This document shows positions 26,111 through 35,729 of a DNA stretch of 64,000 nt, one piece after another. The first letter of the stretch is position 1, and every line of letters starts with the position of its first letter. The stretch comes from Buttiauxella agrestis (GTDB taxonomy: Bacteria > Pseudomonadota > Gammaproteobacteria > Enterobacterales > Enterobacteriaceae), in contig NZ_UIGI01000001.1 in the NCBI RefSeq assembly GCF_900446255.1, positions 62,001 to 126,000 on the forward strand, in the 5' to 3' direction. A program made the position numbers and the translations under genes. Under the pieces are notes generated by a model, which saw only the letters and a program-made list of their open reading frames with translations, had not been told where the DNA came from and ran no database searches.

Positions 26111-27463
26111 CTATCGCATGGTAACGAATTCTTCCGAACCGGTCGGGTGAATGGCTACTGTATTATCAAAGTCTTTCTTAGTCGCACCCATTTTCAGTGC
26201 CACTGCAAAGCCTTGCAGCATTTCATCCATGCCGTAACCGATGCCGTGAATACCCACGATTTTCTCGTCCGGGCCTGCACATACCAGCTTCATGCGGCAT
26301 GGCTGGCGGTGCGAAGTCACGGCGGTATACATCGCGGTGAAGGACGATTTATACACCTTCACGTTGTCGTCGCCGTATTGCTCACGCGCTTGCGGTTCGG
26401 TTAAACCAACCGTGCCAATTGGCGGGTGGCTGAACACGACGGTCGGAACGTTGCTGTAATCTAAATGCTCGTCCGGCTTGTTGTTAAACAGGCGCTCAGA
26501 CAAGCGACGACCGGCTGCAACAGCGACAGGCGTCAGTTCAACTGCACCGGTGTTATCGCCCACGGCATAAATGCCCGCAACGCTGGTGTTCTGGAATTTA
26601 TCAACTTCGATATAGCCTTTGGCGTTGGTTTTCACACCGGTTGCTGCCAGGTTGAAGTTGTCGGTTTCCGGCTGGCGACCAATCGCCCAAATCAGACAAT
26701 CTACGGTTTCAGCGCGACCATCTTCCAGTTGCAGCGTCAGGCTGCCATCGGCATTTTTGACAACCGCTTTCGGCACCGCTTGCGTGTGCAGCGTTGGGCC
26801 TTCGGTGTTGATCACTTCCAGCAGCGTTTCGACGATTAACGGGTCAAAAGTACGCAGTGGTGCGTGTTGGCGCACAAACAGATGTGTCTCAGAACCCAGC
26901 GCGTTGACCACGCCTGCGATTTCAACCGCGATATAACCCGCGCCAACAACCGCGATGCGTTTTGGCAAAGCAGGAAGCGCGAAGAAGCCATCGGAATCAA
27001 TGCCATATTCAGCACCTGGAATAGACGGACGGCTTGGACGGCCACCGGTGGCAATCAGGATGTGGTCTGCGGTGATGGTTTCGCCGTTCACTTCAACCGT
27101 GTGCGCATCGACGAATTTCGCAAAGCCACGAATTACATCGACGTTGTTTTTACCCAGCACGTTGTCATAAGAGGTGTGGATGCGGTCGATGTACGCGGTG
27201 CGGCTGGCAATCAGTTTGTCCCAGTCGAATTTATTCACCGTGGTGTCGAAACCGTAATCCGGGCCGTAGTTATGGATAGCTTCGGCGATTTGCGCCGCGT
27301 GCCACATCACTTTTTTCGGTACGCAACCCACGTTTACGCAGGTACCGCCCAACTCTTTCGCCTCAATCAGTGCGCATTTCTTTCCATACATCGCCGCACG
27401 GTTAATGGAGGCAATACCGCCGCTGCCGCCGCCAATGGCGAGGTAGTCATAATGTTTGGTCAT
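26111..27463 (-). CDS. gor: Glutathione reductase
   Basis: A 450-residue FAD-dependent disulfide reductase that regenerates glutathione with NADPH. The FAD site [14 protein letters not shown] is at residues 11-24, the redox pair is C42/C47 in TCVNVGC, the second nucleotide fold follows [13 protein letters not shown], and the C-terminal active-site histidine is in IHPTGSEE. The length and sequence follow E. coli Gor. In E. coli OxyR and sigma-S affect it; no clear site was found here. In K-12 an arsenic-resistance operon and the acid-fitness island lie nearby and neither is present here. Confidence 0.98.
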   Translation of the reverse strand: MTKHYDYLAIGGGSGGIASINRAAMYGKKCALIEAKELGGTCVNVGCVPKKVMWHAAQIAEAIHNYGPDYGFDTTVNKFDWDKLIASRTAYIDRIHTSYDNVLGKNNVDVIRGFAKFVDAHTVEVNGETITADHILIATGGRPSRPSIPGAEYGIDSDGFFALPALPKRIAVVGAGYIAVEIAGVVNALGSETHLFVRQHAPLRTFDPLIVETLLEVINTEGPTLHTQAVPKAVVKNADGSLTLQLEDGRAETVDCLIWAIGRQPETDNFNLAATGVKTNAKGYIEVDKFQNTSVAGIYAVGDNTGAVELTPVAVAAGRRLSERLFNNKPDEHLDYSNVPTVVFSHPPIGTVGLTEPQAREQYGDDNVKVYKSSFTAMYTAVTSHRQPCRMKLVCAGPDEKIVGIHGIGYGMDEMLQGFAVALKMGATKKDFDNTVAIHPTGSEEFVTMR

Positions 27464-27543
27464 GATGTTTCCCTAATGAGTCGAAAAATATTCGCGATTG
27501 TAGCGCGCCGAGAAAATGGTTCCACCGATAGCTGCAATAGCCG

Positions 27544-28386
27544 TTACTCAGGCACAACCCAGCTCAATGTGGTCGAACCGTTGCCTGATGGCACCAGGGT
27601 TTTATGCAGCCACGGCAGTACATTAGCCATTTGCTGCTCCAGTTTCCACGGTGGGTTGATAACAATCATGCCGGAGGCAGTCATGCCACGGCGGTCGCTA
27701 TCAGGCAGTACAGCCAGTTCGATTTGAAGAATGCGGCGAATGCCCGTTTCTTCCAGTTCGCGCAGCATGCGTTTGATTTGCTGACGCATCACCACGGGAT
27801 ACCACAGGGCATAAGTCCCTGTCGCAAAACGCTTATAGCCATCGTTGATGCCTGTCACAACGGCCTGGTAGTCAGTTTTAATCTCATACGGTGGGTCGAT
27901 AAGAATCAGACCACGACGCGAAGCTGGCGGCAGTTTGGATTTAAGCTGGGTGTAACCGTCCGCACGTTCAACGCGAGCGCGATTGTCTTTCTGGAATTCA
28001 GAACGCAGTAGCGGGAAATCTGACGGGTGCAGTTCGGTCAGTTGCAGGCTGTCTTGCTCGCGCAGAAGCTGGCGGGCAATCAGTGGAGAACCTGGGTAGT
28101 AACGCAGTTGGCCGCTGTGGTTGTAGGCTTTCACCGCACCAATATAGGCTTCAAGTTCCGCTGGCAAATCATCGTGTTGCCAGATGCGAGCGATTCCTTC
28201 CAGATATTCACCGGTGCGCTCTGCGTGCTCGCTGCTCAGTTTGTATCGGCCTGCGCCTGCATGAGTATCCAGGTACAGAAAAGGTTTTTCCTTCTCTTTT
28301 AAGGATTCGATGATCAGACTTTGAACGGTGTGTTTCAGTACGTCGGCGTGGTTGCCGGCGTGAAAGCTGTGGCGATAACTGAGCAT
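27544..28386 (-). CDS. rlmJ: 23S rRNA (adenine2030-N6)-methyltransferase RlmJ
   Basis: A 280-residue SAM-dependent methyltransferase that modifies A2030 of 23S rRNA. The start MLSYRHSFHAGNHADVLKH matches the E. coli protein; eight further in-frame residues upstream are not used. The catalytic IDPPYE motif is clear in the middle, and the C terminus VINPPW is also typical. Divergent from prlC across a 304-base region containing an ERIC element. Confidence 0.97.
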   Translation of the reverse strand: MLSYRHSFHAGNHADVLKHTVQSLIIESLKEKEKPFLYLDTHAGAGRYKLSSEHAERTGEYLEGIARIWQHDDLPAELEAYIGAVKAYNHSGQLRYYPGSPLIARQLLREQDSLQLTELHPSDFPLLRSEFQKDNRARVERADGYTQLKSKLPPASRRGLILIDPPYEIKTDYQAVVTGINDGYKRFATGTYALWYPVVMRQQIKRMLRELEETGIRRILQIELAVLPDSDRRGMTASGMIVINPPWKLEQQMANVLPWLHKTLVPSGNGSTTLSWVVPE

Positions 28387-28690
28387 GGCTTGCAGGGTTT
28401 CCAAAGACAAAAGAAGAACAACTATTCTGCACAGTATACAGCCTTATGCTCACCGCCTGGCATTGAAATTATCTACACTAAGCCTCATGTTAAAAGGTAT
28501 TGCTTTATACCCGTCATACTTCAAGCTGTGGGGGTGTTGGCTGCACAAGCTCACCCCAGTCACTTACTCAAGTAAGCTCCTGGGGATTCTCTTCCTTGCC
28601 GCCTACCCACAGCTTGAATTATTTAGGGTATAAAAATTTCCTATGGTGCGCGAGCCGCGCTCCACTTATCAGACATCAGGAACCGCGCTT
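28387..28690. other. rlmJ-prlC intergenic region
   Basis: Most of this 304-base divergent region is a complete ERIC element (28506-28632). The rest is AT-rich at 28400-28505, probably the rlmJ promoter side, and GC-rich near prlC. No confident promoter was identified. Confidence 0.6.
28506..28632. repeat. Complete ERIC element
   Basis: 127 bases with inverted TATACCC/GGGTATA ends and the central core CCCCAGTCACTTACTCAAGT that the standard ERIC PCR primers target. The length is that of canonical ERIC. It sits in the divergent rlmJ/prlC region. Confidence 0.95.
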
Positions 28691-30733
28691 ATGACTAATC
28701 CATTGCTGACCCCTTTCGATCTGCCGCCGTTTTCCGCTCTTAAACCTGAACATATCGTGCCAGCCGTGCAGCAAGCGCTGGATGATTGCCGTGCGAAAGT
28801 CGAAAGCGTGGTAGCGCAAGGCGCGCCTTATAACTGGGATAATCTTTGCCAGCCGCTGGCAGAAGTGGACGACCGCCTGGGCCGCATCTTCTCGCCGGTC
28901 AGTCATTTGAATTCCGTGCAAAACAGCGCGGAACTGCGTGAGGCTTACGAACAAACGCTGCCGCTGCTGTCTGAGTACAGCACCTGGGTTGGGCAGCACG
29001 AAGGGCTTTATCAGGCGTATCGCAACCTGCGTGACGGTGCGTTTTATGCCGATCTGAGCGTGGCTGAGAAAAAAGCTGTTGATAATGCACTGCGTGATTT
29101 CGAGCTTTCTGGCATCGGTTTGCCGCCAGAAAAACAAAAGCGCTATGGCGAAATCGCTGCGCGCTTGTCTGAACTGGGTTCGACCTACAGCAACAACGTG
29201 CTGGATGCGACTCAGGGCTGGACGAAACTGATTACTGACGAAGCACAACTTTCTGGTATGCCGGAAAGTGCACTGGCGGCAGCACGCGCTCAGGCCGAAG
29301 CCAAAGAGCAAGATGGCTGGCTGCTGACGCTGGATATCCCAAGCTATTTGCCAGTGCTCACTTACTGCGACAACCGCGAACTGCGCGAAGAAATGTACCG
29401 CGCCTATGCGACTCGCGCATCCGATCAAGGCCCGAATGCAGGCAAGTGGGACAACACGCCAGTGATGGAAGAAATTCTGGCGCTGCGTCATGAACTGGCG
29501 GAGTTGCTGGGCTTTGGCAACTACGCGGAAAAATCTCTCGCCACTAAAATGGCAGAAAACCCGCAGCAGGTGTTGGAGTTCTTAACCGATCTGGCGAAAC
29601 GTGCGCGTCCACAGGGCGAGGCCGAACTGGCGCAACTGCGCGCGTTCACGCAAAAAGAATTTAACGTCACCGAGCTGGAACCGTGGGACATCACCTATTA
29701 CAGCGAAAAACAGAAACAGCATCTGTACAGCATCAGCGACGAACAACTGCGCCCGTACTTCCCGGAAGATCGCGCGGTAAACGGCCTGTTTGAAGTGGTG
29801 AAACGCATTTACGGTATCACTGCGAAAGAGCGCAAAGACATCGACGTCTGGCATTCCGATGTGCGTTTCTTCGAGCTGTATGACGAGAAAAATGAGTTAC
29901 GCGGCAGCTTCTATCTCGACCTGTATGCTCGCGAGAACAAGCGTGGCGGGGCGTGGATGGACGATTGCGTTGGCCAAATGCGTAAAACTGACGGTTCGCT
30001 GCAAAAACCTGTCGCCTACCTGACCTGTAACTTCAACCGCCCGGTCAATGGCAAACCCGCGCTGTTTACTCATGACGAAGTGATCACGCTGTTCCATGAG
30101 TTCGGCCACGGTTTGCACCACATGCTGACTAAAGTCGAAACCGCGGGCGTTTCCGGTATCAACGGCGTGCCGTGGGATGCGGTCGAGTTGCCAAGCCAGT
30201 TTATGGAAAACTGGTGCTGGGAGCCGGACGCGCTGGCGTTTATCTCCGGCCATTACGAAACCGGCGAACCGCTGCCAAAAGAGCTGCTGGACAAAATGCT
30301 GGCGGCGAAGAACTACCAGGCGGCGCTGTTTATTCTGCGCCAGCTGGAGTTCGGCCTGTTCGACTTCCGTCTGCACGCTGAATTCAACCCGGAGCAGGGC
30401 GCGAAAGTGCTGGAAACTCTGGCTGAAATCAAGAAGCTGGTTGCGGTTGTGCCATCGCCAAAATGGGGCCGTTTCCCACACGCCTTCAGCCATATCTTTG
30501 CGGGCGGTTATGCGGCGGGTTATTACAGCTACCTGTGGGCGGATGTGCTGGCGGCAGATGCGTTCTCACGTTTTGAAGAAGAAGGCATTTTCAACCGTGA
30601 AACCGGGCAATCATTCCTTGATAACATCCTGACTCGTGGCGGTTCAGAAGAGCCGATGGAGCTGTTCAAACGCTTCCGTGGCCGTGAACCGCAACTCGAT
30701 GCGATGCTGGCTCATTACGGCATCAAGGGCTAA
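28691..30733 (+). CDS. prlC: Oligopeptidase A
   Basis: A 680-residue cytosolic zinc metallopeptidase of family M3 that degrades small peptides, including cleaved signal peptides. The zinc motif HEFGH is at residues 469-473 and the third ligand lies in the following helix ([13 protein letters not shown]). The start at 28691 is chosen from the E. coli match; an in-frame ATG 16 codons upstream is not supported. rsmJ follows after eight bases, so the two are co-transcribed as in E. coli, where the unit responds to heat shock. Confidence 0.97.
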   Translation: MTNPLLTPFDLPPFSALKPEHIVPAVQQALDDCRAKVESVVAQGAPYNWDNLCQPLAEVDDRLGRIFSPVSHLNSVQNSAELREAYEQTLPLLSEYSTWVGQHEGLYQAYRNLRDGAFYADLSVAEKKAVDNALRDFELSGIGLPPEKQKRYGEIAARLSELGSTYSNNVLDATQGWTKLITDEAQLSGMPESALAAARAQAEAKEQDGWLLTLDIPSYLPVLTYCDNRELREEMYRAYATRASDQGPNAGKWDNTPVMEEILALRHELAELLGFGNYAEKSLATKMAENPQQVLEFLTDLAKRARPQGEAELAQLRAFTQKEFNVTELEPWDITYYSEKQKQHLYSISDEQLRPYFPEDRAVNGLFEVVKRIYGITAKERKDIDVWHSDVRFFELYDEKNELRGSFYLDLYARENKRGGAWMDDCVGQMRKTDGSLQKPVAYLTCNFNRPVNGKPALFTHDEVITLFHEFGHGLHHMLTKVETAGVSGINGVPWDAVELPSQFMENWCWEPDALAFISGHYETGEPLPKELLDKMLAAKNYQAALFILRQLEFGLFDFRLHAEFNPEQGAKVLETLAEIKKLVAVVPSPKWGRFPHAFSHIFAGGYAAGYYSYLWADVLAADAFSRFEEEGIFNRETGQSFLDNILTRGGSEEPMELFKRFRGREPQLDAMLAHYGIKG

Positions 30734-30741
30734 TCCATTCT

Positions 30742-31494
30742 GTGAAAATCTGTTTATTAACTGAAGCAGGCGCCGACTCCGGCGCCTTATCTCTTTTAAG
30801 TGAGCGCTGGGGTCTTGAGCACGATGAAGACTCCCTGATGGCGCTGGTTTTGACACCTGACCATCTCGAATTGCGTAAGCGCGACGAGCCAAAACTCGGC
30901 GGCATTTTTGTTGATTTTGTCTCTGGCGCGATGGCGCATCGCCGCAAATTTGGCGGTGGGCGTGGCGAAGCGGTGGCAAAAGCGGTTGGCATCAAAAGCG
31001 GCTATCTGCCGGACGTTGTCGATGCGACAGCAGGGCTTGGGCGCGATGCGTTCGTGCTGGCGTCTGTAGGCTGCCGCGTGCGGATGCTGGAGCGTAATCC
31101 GGTCGTGGCGGCGTTGCTCGACGACGGTTTGCGCCGGGGTTACCAGGATGCGGAAATCGGCGGTTGGTTGCAGGAGCGTTTGCAGTTGATTCACGCTTCC
31201 AGTCTGACGGCGTTAAGCGATATTACGCCGCGCCCGGAAGTGGTCTATCTCGATCCGATGTTTCCGCATAAGCAGAAAAGCGCGCTGGTGAAGAAAGAGA
31301 TGCGTGTGTTTCAGTCGCTGGTGGGGCCGGACGAAGATGCAGATGGTTTGCTGTTGCCTGCGCAAAAGCTGGCGACAAAACGTGTGGTGGTGAAACGCCC
31401 GGACTACGCGCCGCCGCTCGGTGGCGTGGAAACGCATAACGCAGTGGTCACAAAAGGCCACCGGTTTGATATTTATTCGGGAACGGCGGTTTGA
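30742..31494 (+). CDS. rsmJ: 16S rRNA (guanine1516-N2)-methyltransferase RsmJ
   Basis: A 250-residue SAM-dependent methyltransferase, starting with GTG as in E. coli. The SAM-binding segment [17 protein letters not shown] and the catalytic YLDPMFPH motif are visible. It is the second gene of the prlC operon and is followed by a strong terminator. In K-12 dtpB separates it from uspA; that gene is absent here. Confidence 0.97.
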   Translation: MKICLLTEAGADSGALSLLSERWGLEHDEDSLMALVLTPDHLELRKRDEPKLGGIFVDFVSGAMAHRRKFGGGRGEAVAKAVGIKSGYLPDVVDATAGLGRDAFVLASVGCRVRMLERNPVVAALLDDGLRRGYQDAEIGGWLQERLQLIHASSLTALSDITPRPEVVYLDPMFPHKQKSALVKKEMRVFQSLVGPDEDADGLLLPAQKLATKRVVVKRPDYAPPLGGVETHNAVVTKGHRFDIYSGTAV

Positions 31495-31503
31495 ATCATC
31501 GAA

Positions 31504-31526
31504 AAAGCCCCGCAGTGCGGGGCTTT
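31504..31526 (+). terminator. Terminator of the prlC-rsmJ operon
   Basis: AAAGCCCCGC (31504-31513) pairs with GCGGGGCTTT (31517-31526), three-base loop; AT-rich flanks on both sides could allow two-way use. Confidence 0.85.
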
Positions 31527-31531
31527 AAACT

Positions 31532-31590
31532 AAGTGATTCGGGTGAGTGAGCGCAGCCAACGCACCTGTAGCGTGAAAGACAATGGTATA
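31532..31590. repeat. ERIC half-element downstream of uspA
   Basis: From AAGTGATTCGGGTGAG to GGTATA this matches one half of ERIC in reverse orientation, ending near the centre of the element. It lies between the rsmJ terminator and the uspA stop, where K-12 carries dtpB. Confidence 0.8.
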
Positions 31591-31592
31591 AC

Positions 31593-32030
31593 TTAATCTT
31601 CATCTTCGTCGCGCAGTGGAACAATCAGCATATCAACGTGAACGGTGTTGATCAGCTGACGCGCAGAAGACATCAGTTTGCTCCAGAAATCCTGGTGGTG
31701 CCCGCAGACCACTAAGTCCATATCGTATTTCTTAATCGCATCTACCAGAACCTGGCCCAAATCGCCGCTACCGCTCAGGGTTTCAGTGATTGGATAACCT
31801 GCGCCAGTCGACAGCTCGCTCAATGCGTTATGAGTTTCTTCAGAAATGCGTTTTTGCATATCGCCAAGATTTACATCGATCAATCCGGTATAGAGATCGG
31901 AGTAATTTACATCGACATGAATCAGGGAAACCTTCGCGTTGTATGGGCGAGCCATAGAAACCGCTTTTTCCACCAGTACTTTGCTCTCCGGGGAGAGGTC
32001 TACCGCGATTAGAATGTGTTTGTAAGACAT
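31593..32030 (-). CDS. uspA: Universal stress protein A
   Basis: A 145-residue cytoplasmic stress protein of the UspA class (ATP-free type in E. coli), made in stationary phase and many stresses. The start [20 protein letters not shown] and the central [19 protein letters not shown] segment are typical. The length is one residue more than E. coli UspA. The gene is divergent from uspB across 366 bases. FadR, ppGpp and FtsK/RecA affect its E. coli homologue. Confidence 0.97.
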   Translation of the reverse strand: MSYKHILIAVDLSPESKVLVEKAVSMARPYNAKVSLIHVDVNYSDLYTGLIDVNLGDMQKRISEETHNALSELSTGAGYPITETLSGSGDLGQVLVDAIKKYDMDLVVCGHHQDFWSKLMSSARQLINTVHVDMLIVPLRDEDED

Positions 32031-32253
32031 AATTTTACTCCTTCCATAAGTTGTCGATGACCAGCCTGGTCGGATAACACGATACGCTGCATCTGTGCCA
32101 TCCGCGTCTAAAGACCTAAATTGTAGATGATATTTCTACCCTATAGCGAATGATAGAAATCGTCAATGTGCCACCGCTGTATACATTGAAGCCCCAAATA
32201 GCCGTAATCGCTTTGATAAAGATTAATGATGTGGCAAAAAAATTAGCGGATCT

Positions 32254-32261
32254 CCTACACT
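32254..32261 (+). promoter_or_regulatory. Probable sigma-S -10 element of uspB
   Basis: CCTACACT followed by ATTAA fits the extended sigma-S -10 pattern (CTAYRCT then TAA). E. coli uspB is sigma-S dependent. The distance to the start (about 135 bases) implies a long leader, partly made of ERIC sequence. Confidence 0.45.
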
Positions 32262-32282
32262 ATTAAATGAGCCGTTCCGGAA

Positions 32283-32320
32283 TATACCCGTCGTCTTTCA
32301 AGTTGCATGTGCGTTGGCTC
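32283..32320. repeat. ERIC left-end fragment in the uspB leader
   Basis: TATACCCGTCGTCTTTCAAG and the bases after it, to GTTGGCT, match the left end of ERIC. Its TATACC end faces that of the half at 31532-31590, so the two halves flank uspA in opposite orientation. Confidence 0.75.
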
Positions 32321-32396
32321 AACGGTCTTTCTGGTTTTCGGGGTGAGCGGTTGCCCTGGAGTGATGTTCTGGGGCTTCACCGGGAGGGGTATTATG

Positions 32397-32732
32397 ATGA
32401 TCAGCACCGTCGCACTTTTTTGGGCGCTTTGTGTAGTTTGTGTTGTGAATATGGCGCGCTATTACTCATCTTTGCGTGCACTGCTGGTGGTACTTCGCGG
32501 TTGCGATCCGCTGTTGTACCAATATGTCGATGGAGGCGGTTTTTTTACCTCACATGGCCAGCCAAGCAAACAGATTCGCTTAGTGGGCTACATCTATGCT
32601 CAACGTTATCTTGACCATCACGACGATGAGTTTATCCGCCGCTGTGAACGTCTTCGCCGCCAGTTTATTTTGACCAGCGCGCTATGCGGACTTGTGGTGA
32701 TTAGTCTTATCGGTTTGATGATTTGGCACTGA
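32397..32732 (+). CDS. uspB: Universal stress protein B
   Basis: A 111-residue inner-membrane protein with a helix at each end (residues 1-22 and about 90-111). The start ATG 32397, after GGGAGGGG, gives the E. coli length; an ATG directly before it is an alternative. Central residues [19 protein letters not shown] are conserved. It is needed for ethanol resistance in stationary phase in E. coli. A bidirectional terminator separates it from pitA. Confidence 0.95.
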   Translation: MISTVALFWALCVVCVVNMARYYSSLRALLVVLRGCDPLLYQYVDGGGFFTSHGQPSKQIRLVGYIYAQRYLDHHDDEFIRRCERLRRQFILTSALCGLVVISLIGLMIWH

Positions 32733-32747
32733 CAGTTTGAGCACATA

Positions 32748-32780
32748 AAAAAAGCGGGCCAGTAAACTGACCCGCTTTTT
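32748..32780. terminator. Bidirectional terminator between uspB and pitA
   Basis: AAAGCGGG (32751-32758) pairs with CCCGCTTT (32771-32778); an inner CAGT/ACTG pairing extends the stem. A-run before, T-run after. Confidence 0.9.
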
Positions 32781-32803
32781 GCTTTTTGGTGACTACACAA
32801 ACC

Positions 32804-34306
32804 TTAAATGAAGTGCAGTGAAATCCAGTAAAGAGAACCAGAAAGCAGAATCGACACCGGCAGAGTAAACACCCAGGCCATCAGGATGTTGGTTACCGTT
32901 TTACGCTGCAAACCGCCACCATCAACCACCATCGTCCCCGCTACGGAAGAAGAAAGCACGTGAGTGGTAGAAACCGGCATACCGGTGTAGCTCGCAATAC
33001 CGATGGAGACGGCGGCTGTCATCTGCGCGGACATACCCTGCGCATACGTCATGCCTTTCTTGCCAATCTTCTCACCGATAGTTGTCGCCACACGACGCCA
33101 GCCAATCATAGTACCGAGGCCAAGCGCCAGAGCGACCGCCATGATAATCCAGATTGGTGCGTACTCGATGGTATACAACAAGTCAGTTTTCAGCTCTTTC
33201 AGGAAGCGCTTATCGTCCGGTTTGGTTTCCGGCAGTTTAGCGACTTTCTCTGAAGTATCAGAGATGCACAGCAGCAGGCGGCGCATATGGCTACGCTGCT
33301 CGATGCTCAACTTGTCGTAGCTGTCGATATTGCCCAGTAGCTCTTTCGCACGCTGCACTGCAATCATGGCGCGGCTGGCGTCACAATGGAATTCAGCAGG
33401 CTTATCCTGGCCCTTCACTTCTTCAGGGGTTGGAATAGCTGGGTTCAGATCGACAACGTGCTTAATCGCATCGCCGTGCTGCGCGTAATACTGCTCAAGG
33501 TGCGTAATGGCATCACGGGTACGAGCAATGTCGTAACCGGAAGCATTCATGTTCACCACGAAGCCTGCAGGCGCAACGCCAATCAATACCAGCATGATTA
33601 AGCCGATACCTTTCTGCCCGTCGTTTGCGCCATGAGAGAAGCTCACGCCAATAGCGGAGATAATCAGAGCGATACGCGTCCAGAATGGTGGCTTTTTCTT
33701 GCCGTCTTGTTTTTCACGCTCGGCAGGAGTCAGGTGGATACGGCGGCGCTTTTTGGTGCCGCTCCAGTAGCGACGTAGCAAAAAGATTAACCCACCCGCA
33801 ATCACCAGACCCACAATTGGAGAGAGGATCAACGACATGAAAATCCCAATCACTTTCGGGATATTCAACGCATCAACAACGGAGGTTCCGTTCATCAATG
33901 CATTCGTCAAACCAATACCAATGATGGCACCGATTAGCGTATGGGAACTGGACGCCGGCAGACCAAAATACCAAGTGCCGAGGTTCCAGATAATAGCGGC
34001 CAGTAACATAGAGAACACCATGGCGAGGCCATGAGCGGACCCTACGTTCAACAGCAGGTCGGTTGGCAACATATGCACAATCGCATACGCCACGCTCAAT
34101 CCGCCGAGCAGAACGCCGAGGAAGTTAAATAATGCTGCCATTGCCACCGCAAGTTGCGATCGCATTGCGCGAGTATAGATAACTGTTGCCACTGCGTTTG
34201 CAGTGTCATGGAAGCCGTTGATCGCTTCGTAGAAGAGAACAAATGCCAGAGCAAGTAATAACAAAAGCCCGGTATGTAGATCCAGGCCATTAAACAGAAA
34301 TTCCAT
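32804..34306 (-). CDS. pitA: Low-affinity inorganic phosphate transporter PitA
   Basis: A 500-residue inner-membrane symporter of metal-phosphate with protons. The two repeated PiT signatures are visible: [18 protein letters not shown] near residue 28 and, in the second half, [17 protein letters not shown]. The start [13 protein letters not shown] matches E. coli (499 residues); a 22-residue upstream extension is not used. A polar cytoplasmic loop between the halves, around residues 290-400, differs most from E. coli. It is also a route for zinc and arsenate uptake. Confidence 0.96.
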   Translation of the reverse strand: MEFLFNGLDLHTGLLLLLALAFVLFYEAINGFHDTANAVATVIYTRAMRSQLAVAMAALFNFLGVLLGGLSVAYAIVHMLPTDLLLNVGSAHGLAMVFSMLLAAIIWNLGTWYFGLPASSSHTLIGAIIGIGLTNALMNGTSVVDALNIPKVIGIFMSLILSPIVGLVIAGGLIFLLRRYWSGTKKRRRIHLTPAEREKQDGKKKPPFWTRIALIISAIGVSFSHGANDGQKGIGLIMLVLIGVAPAGFVVNMNASGYDIARTRDAITHLEQYYAQHGDAIKHVVDLNPAIPTPEEVKGQDKPAEFHCDASRAMIAVQRAKELLGNIDSYDKLSIEQRSHMRRLLLCISDTSEKVAKLPETKPDDKRFLKELKTDLLYTIEYAPIWIIMAVALALGLGTMIGWRRVATTIGEKIGKKGMTYAQGMSAQMTAAVSIGIASYTGMPVSTTHVLSSSVAGTMVVDGGGLQRKTVTNILMAWVFTLPVSILLSGSLYWISLHFI

Positions 34307-34535
34307 AGACGTTACGCCATTTTGAGGACATGAACGCGGCGCATTATGTAAGACAACTCCGTAATGCGCCAACAGAAATATGGACTTTTCTTGATGTTTG
34401 TCCTTCCTGGGTCAAACAATGAAAAGATTTACATATTTATTTTCAATCACCTGCAATTGTTAAGACGCATTTAGCTGGTGCGACCAGCCCGCTATCTTTA
34501 CAATTCCTTGCATTAAGCATAGTCGGGAGTAGGTC

Positions 34536-35729
34536 GTGGAAAAGTTTGATGCCGTAATTATTGGTGCGGGAGCCGCAGGAATGTTCTGTGCAGCGATGGC
34601 TGGGCAGGCGGGAAGCAAAGTGCTACTCATCGATAACGGTAAAAAACCAGGCCGTAAGATTCTGATGTCAGGGGGAGGTCGCTGCAACTTTACTAACCTT
34701 TATATCGAACCTGCAGCTTATCTCAGCCAAAACCCTCATTTTTGCAAATCTGCGCTCGCACGCTACACCCAGTGGGATTTTATCGACATGGTCGGTAAGC
34801 ACGGTATCGCGTGGCATGAGAAAACGCTCGGCCAACTTTTTTGTGATGAATCAGCTCAACAGATAGTCGATATGCTGGTGGCCGAATGTGATAAAGGGCA
34901 AGTGACCACGCGCCTGCGCAGTGAAGTGTTAGGCATCGAACGTGATGAAAACGGCTACACCATTCAATTAAACGGCGACAGCGTTCAGGCAGCAAAATTA
35001 GTCATCGCTACGGGCGGGCTTTCCATGCCGGGCCTGGGGGCTACACCTTTTGGCTATAAAATCGCAGAACAGTTTGGGCTAAAAGTGTTGCCGACTCGCG
35101 CGGGCCTGGTGCCGTTCACGCTGCACAAACCGTTACTCGAACAGCTACAGGTACTTTCAGGCGTCTCGGTTCCGTCCGTCATTACGGCTGAAAACGGCGT
35201 GAGCTTCCGCGAAAGTTTATTGTTTACGCATCGTGGTCTGTCTGGCCCTGCGGTGTTGCAGCTGTCGAGTTACTGGCAGCCTGGCGAGTTTGTGAGCGTT
35301 AACTTACTTCCTGATACCGATCTGGATGAATTGCTTAACGAGCAGCGCAACGCTCATCCAAATCAAAGCCTGAAAAACACGCTGGCGATGGTACTGCCAA
35401 AACGCCTGGTGGAGTGCCTGCAACAGCTTGAGCAAATACCGGATGTCACACTTAAACAGCTCAATACCCGTCAACAAAGCGAAGTGCTTGAAACCTTACA
35501 AAACTGGCGTGTGCAGCCTAACGGCACCGAAGGTTATCGCACCGCTGAAGTCACCCTTGGCGGCGTGGATACCAACGAACTTAGCTCCCGCACCATGGAA
35601 GCGCGTAATGTGCCGGGGCTGTATTTTATCGGTGAAGTGATGGACGTAAGTGGTTGGTTAGGCGGGTATAATTTCCAGTGGGCCTGGGCATCTGCCTGGG
35701 CGTGCGCACAGGATTTGGTTGTAAATTAA
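34536..35729 (+). CDS. yhiN: FAD-dependent oxidoreductase YhiN
   Basis: A 397-residue flavoprotein of the HI0933/BaiN family, starting with GTG after GGGAGTAGG. The N-terminal dinucleotide fold (IIGAGAAGMFCA, about residues 7-18), a GRKILMSGGGRCNFTN segment after it, and the C-terminal FAD motif (GLYFIGEVMDVSGWLGGYN) are typical. The substrate of the E. coli protein is unknown; it is divergent from pitA in both organisms. Its stop overlaps the start of an MFS gene (TAATG), so the two are translationally coupled here. Confidence 0.93.
   Translation: MEKFDAVIIGAGAAGMFCAAMAGQAGSKVLLIDNGKKPGRKILMSGGGRCNFTNLYIEPAAYLSQNPHFCKSALARYTQWDFIDMVGKHGIAWHEKTLGQLFCDESAQQIVDMLVAECDKGQVTTRLRSEVLGIERDENGYTIQLNGDSVQAAKLVIATGGLSMPGLGATPFGYKIAEQFGLKVLPTRAGLVPFTLHKPLLEQLQVLSGVSVPSVITAENGVSFRESLLFTHRGLSGPAVLQLSSYWQPGEFVSVNLLPDTDLDELLNEQRNAHPNQSLKNTLAMVLPKRLVECLQQLEQIPDVTLKQLNTRQQSEVLETLQNWRVQPNGTEGYRTAEVTLGGVDTNELSSRTMEARNVPGLYFIGEVMDVSGWLGGYNFQWAWASAWACAQDLVVN

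Larger units (their letters stand above)
32031..32396. other. uspA-uspB intergenic region
   Basis: The 366-base divergent region should carry both promoters. It holds a sigma-S-like -10 element for uspB at 32254-32261 and an ERIC left-end fragment at 32283-32320. No other structure stands out. Confidence 0.55.

Noticed and set aside
26864-27727. 287-codon open frame on the plus strand over gor and the end of rlmJ
   Set aside because: Antisense to two well-supported genes; no recognisable protein pattern.
28612-28660. Possible sigma-32 promoter of prlC (CTTGAAT and CCTATGG)
   Set aside because: The spacer is about 21 bases, too long for the sigma-32 consensus, and the first element is part of the ERIC end.
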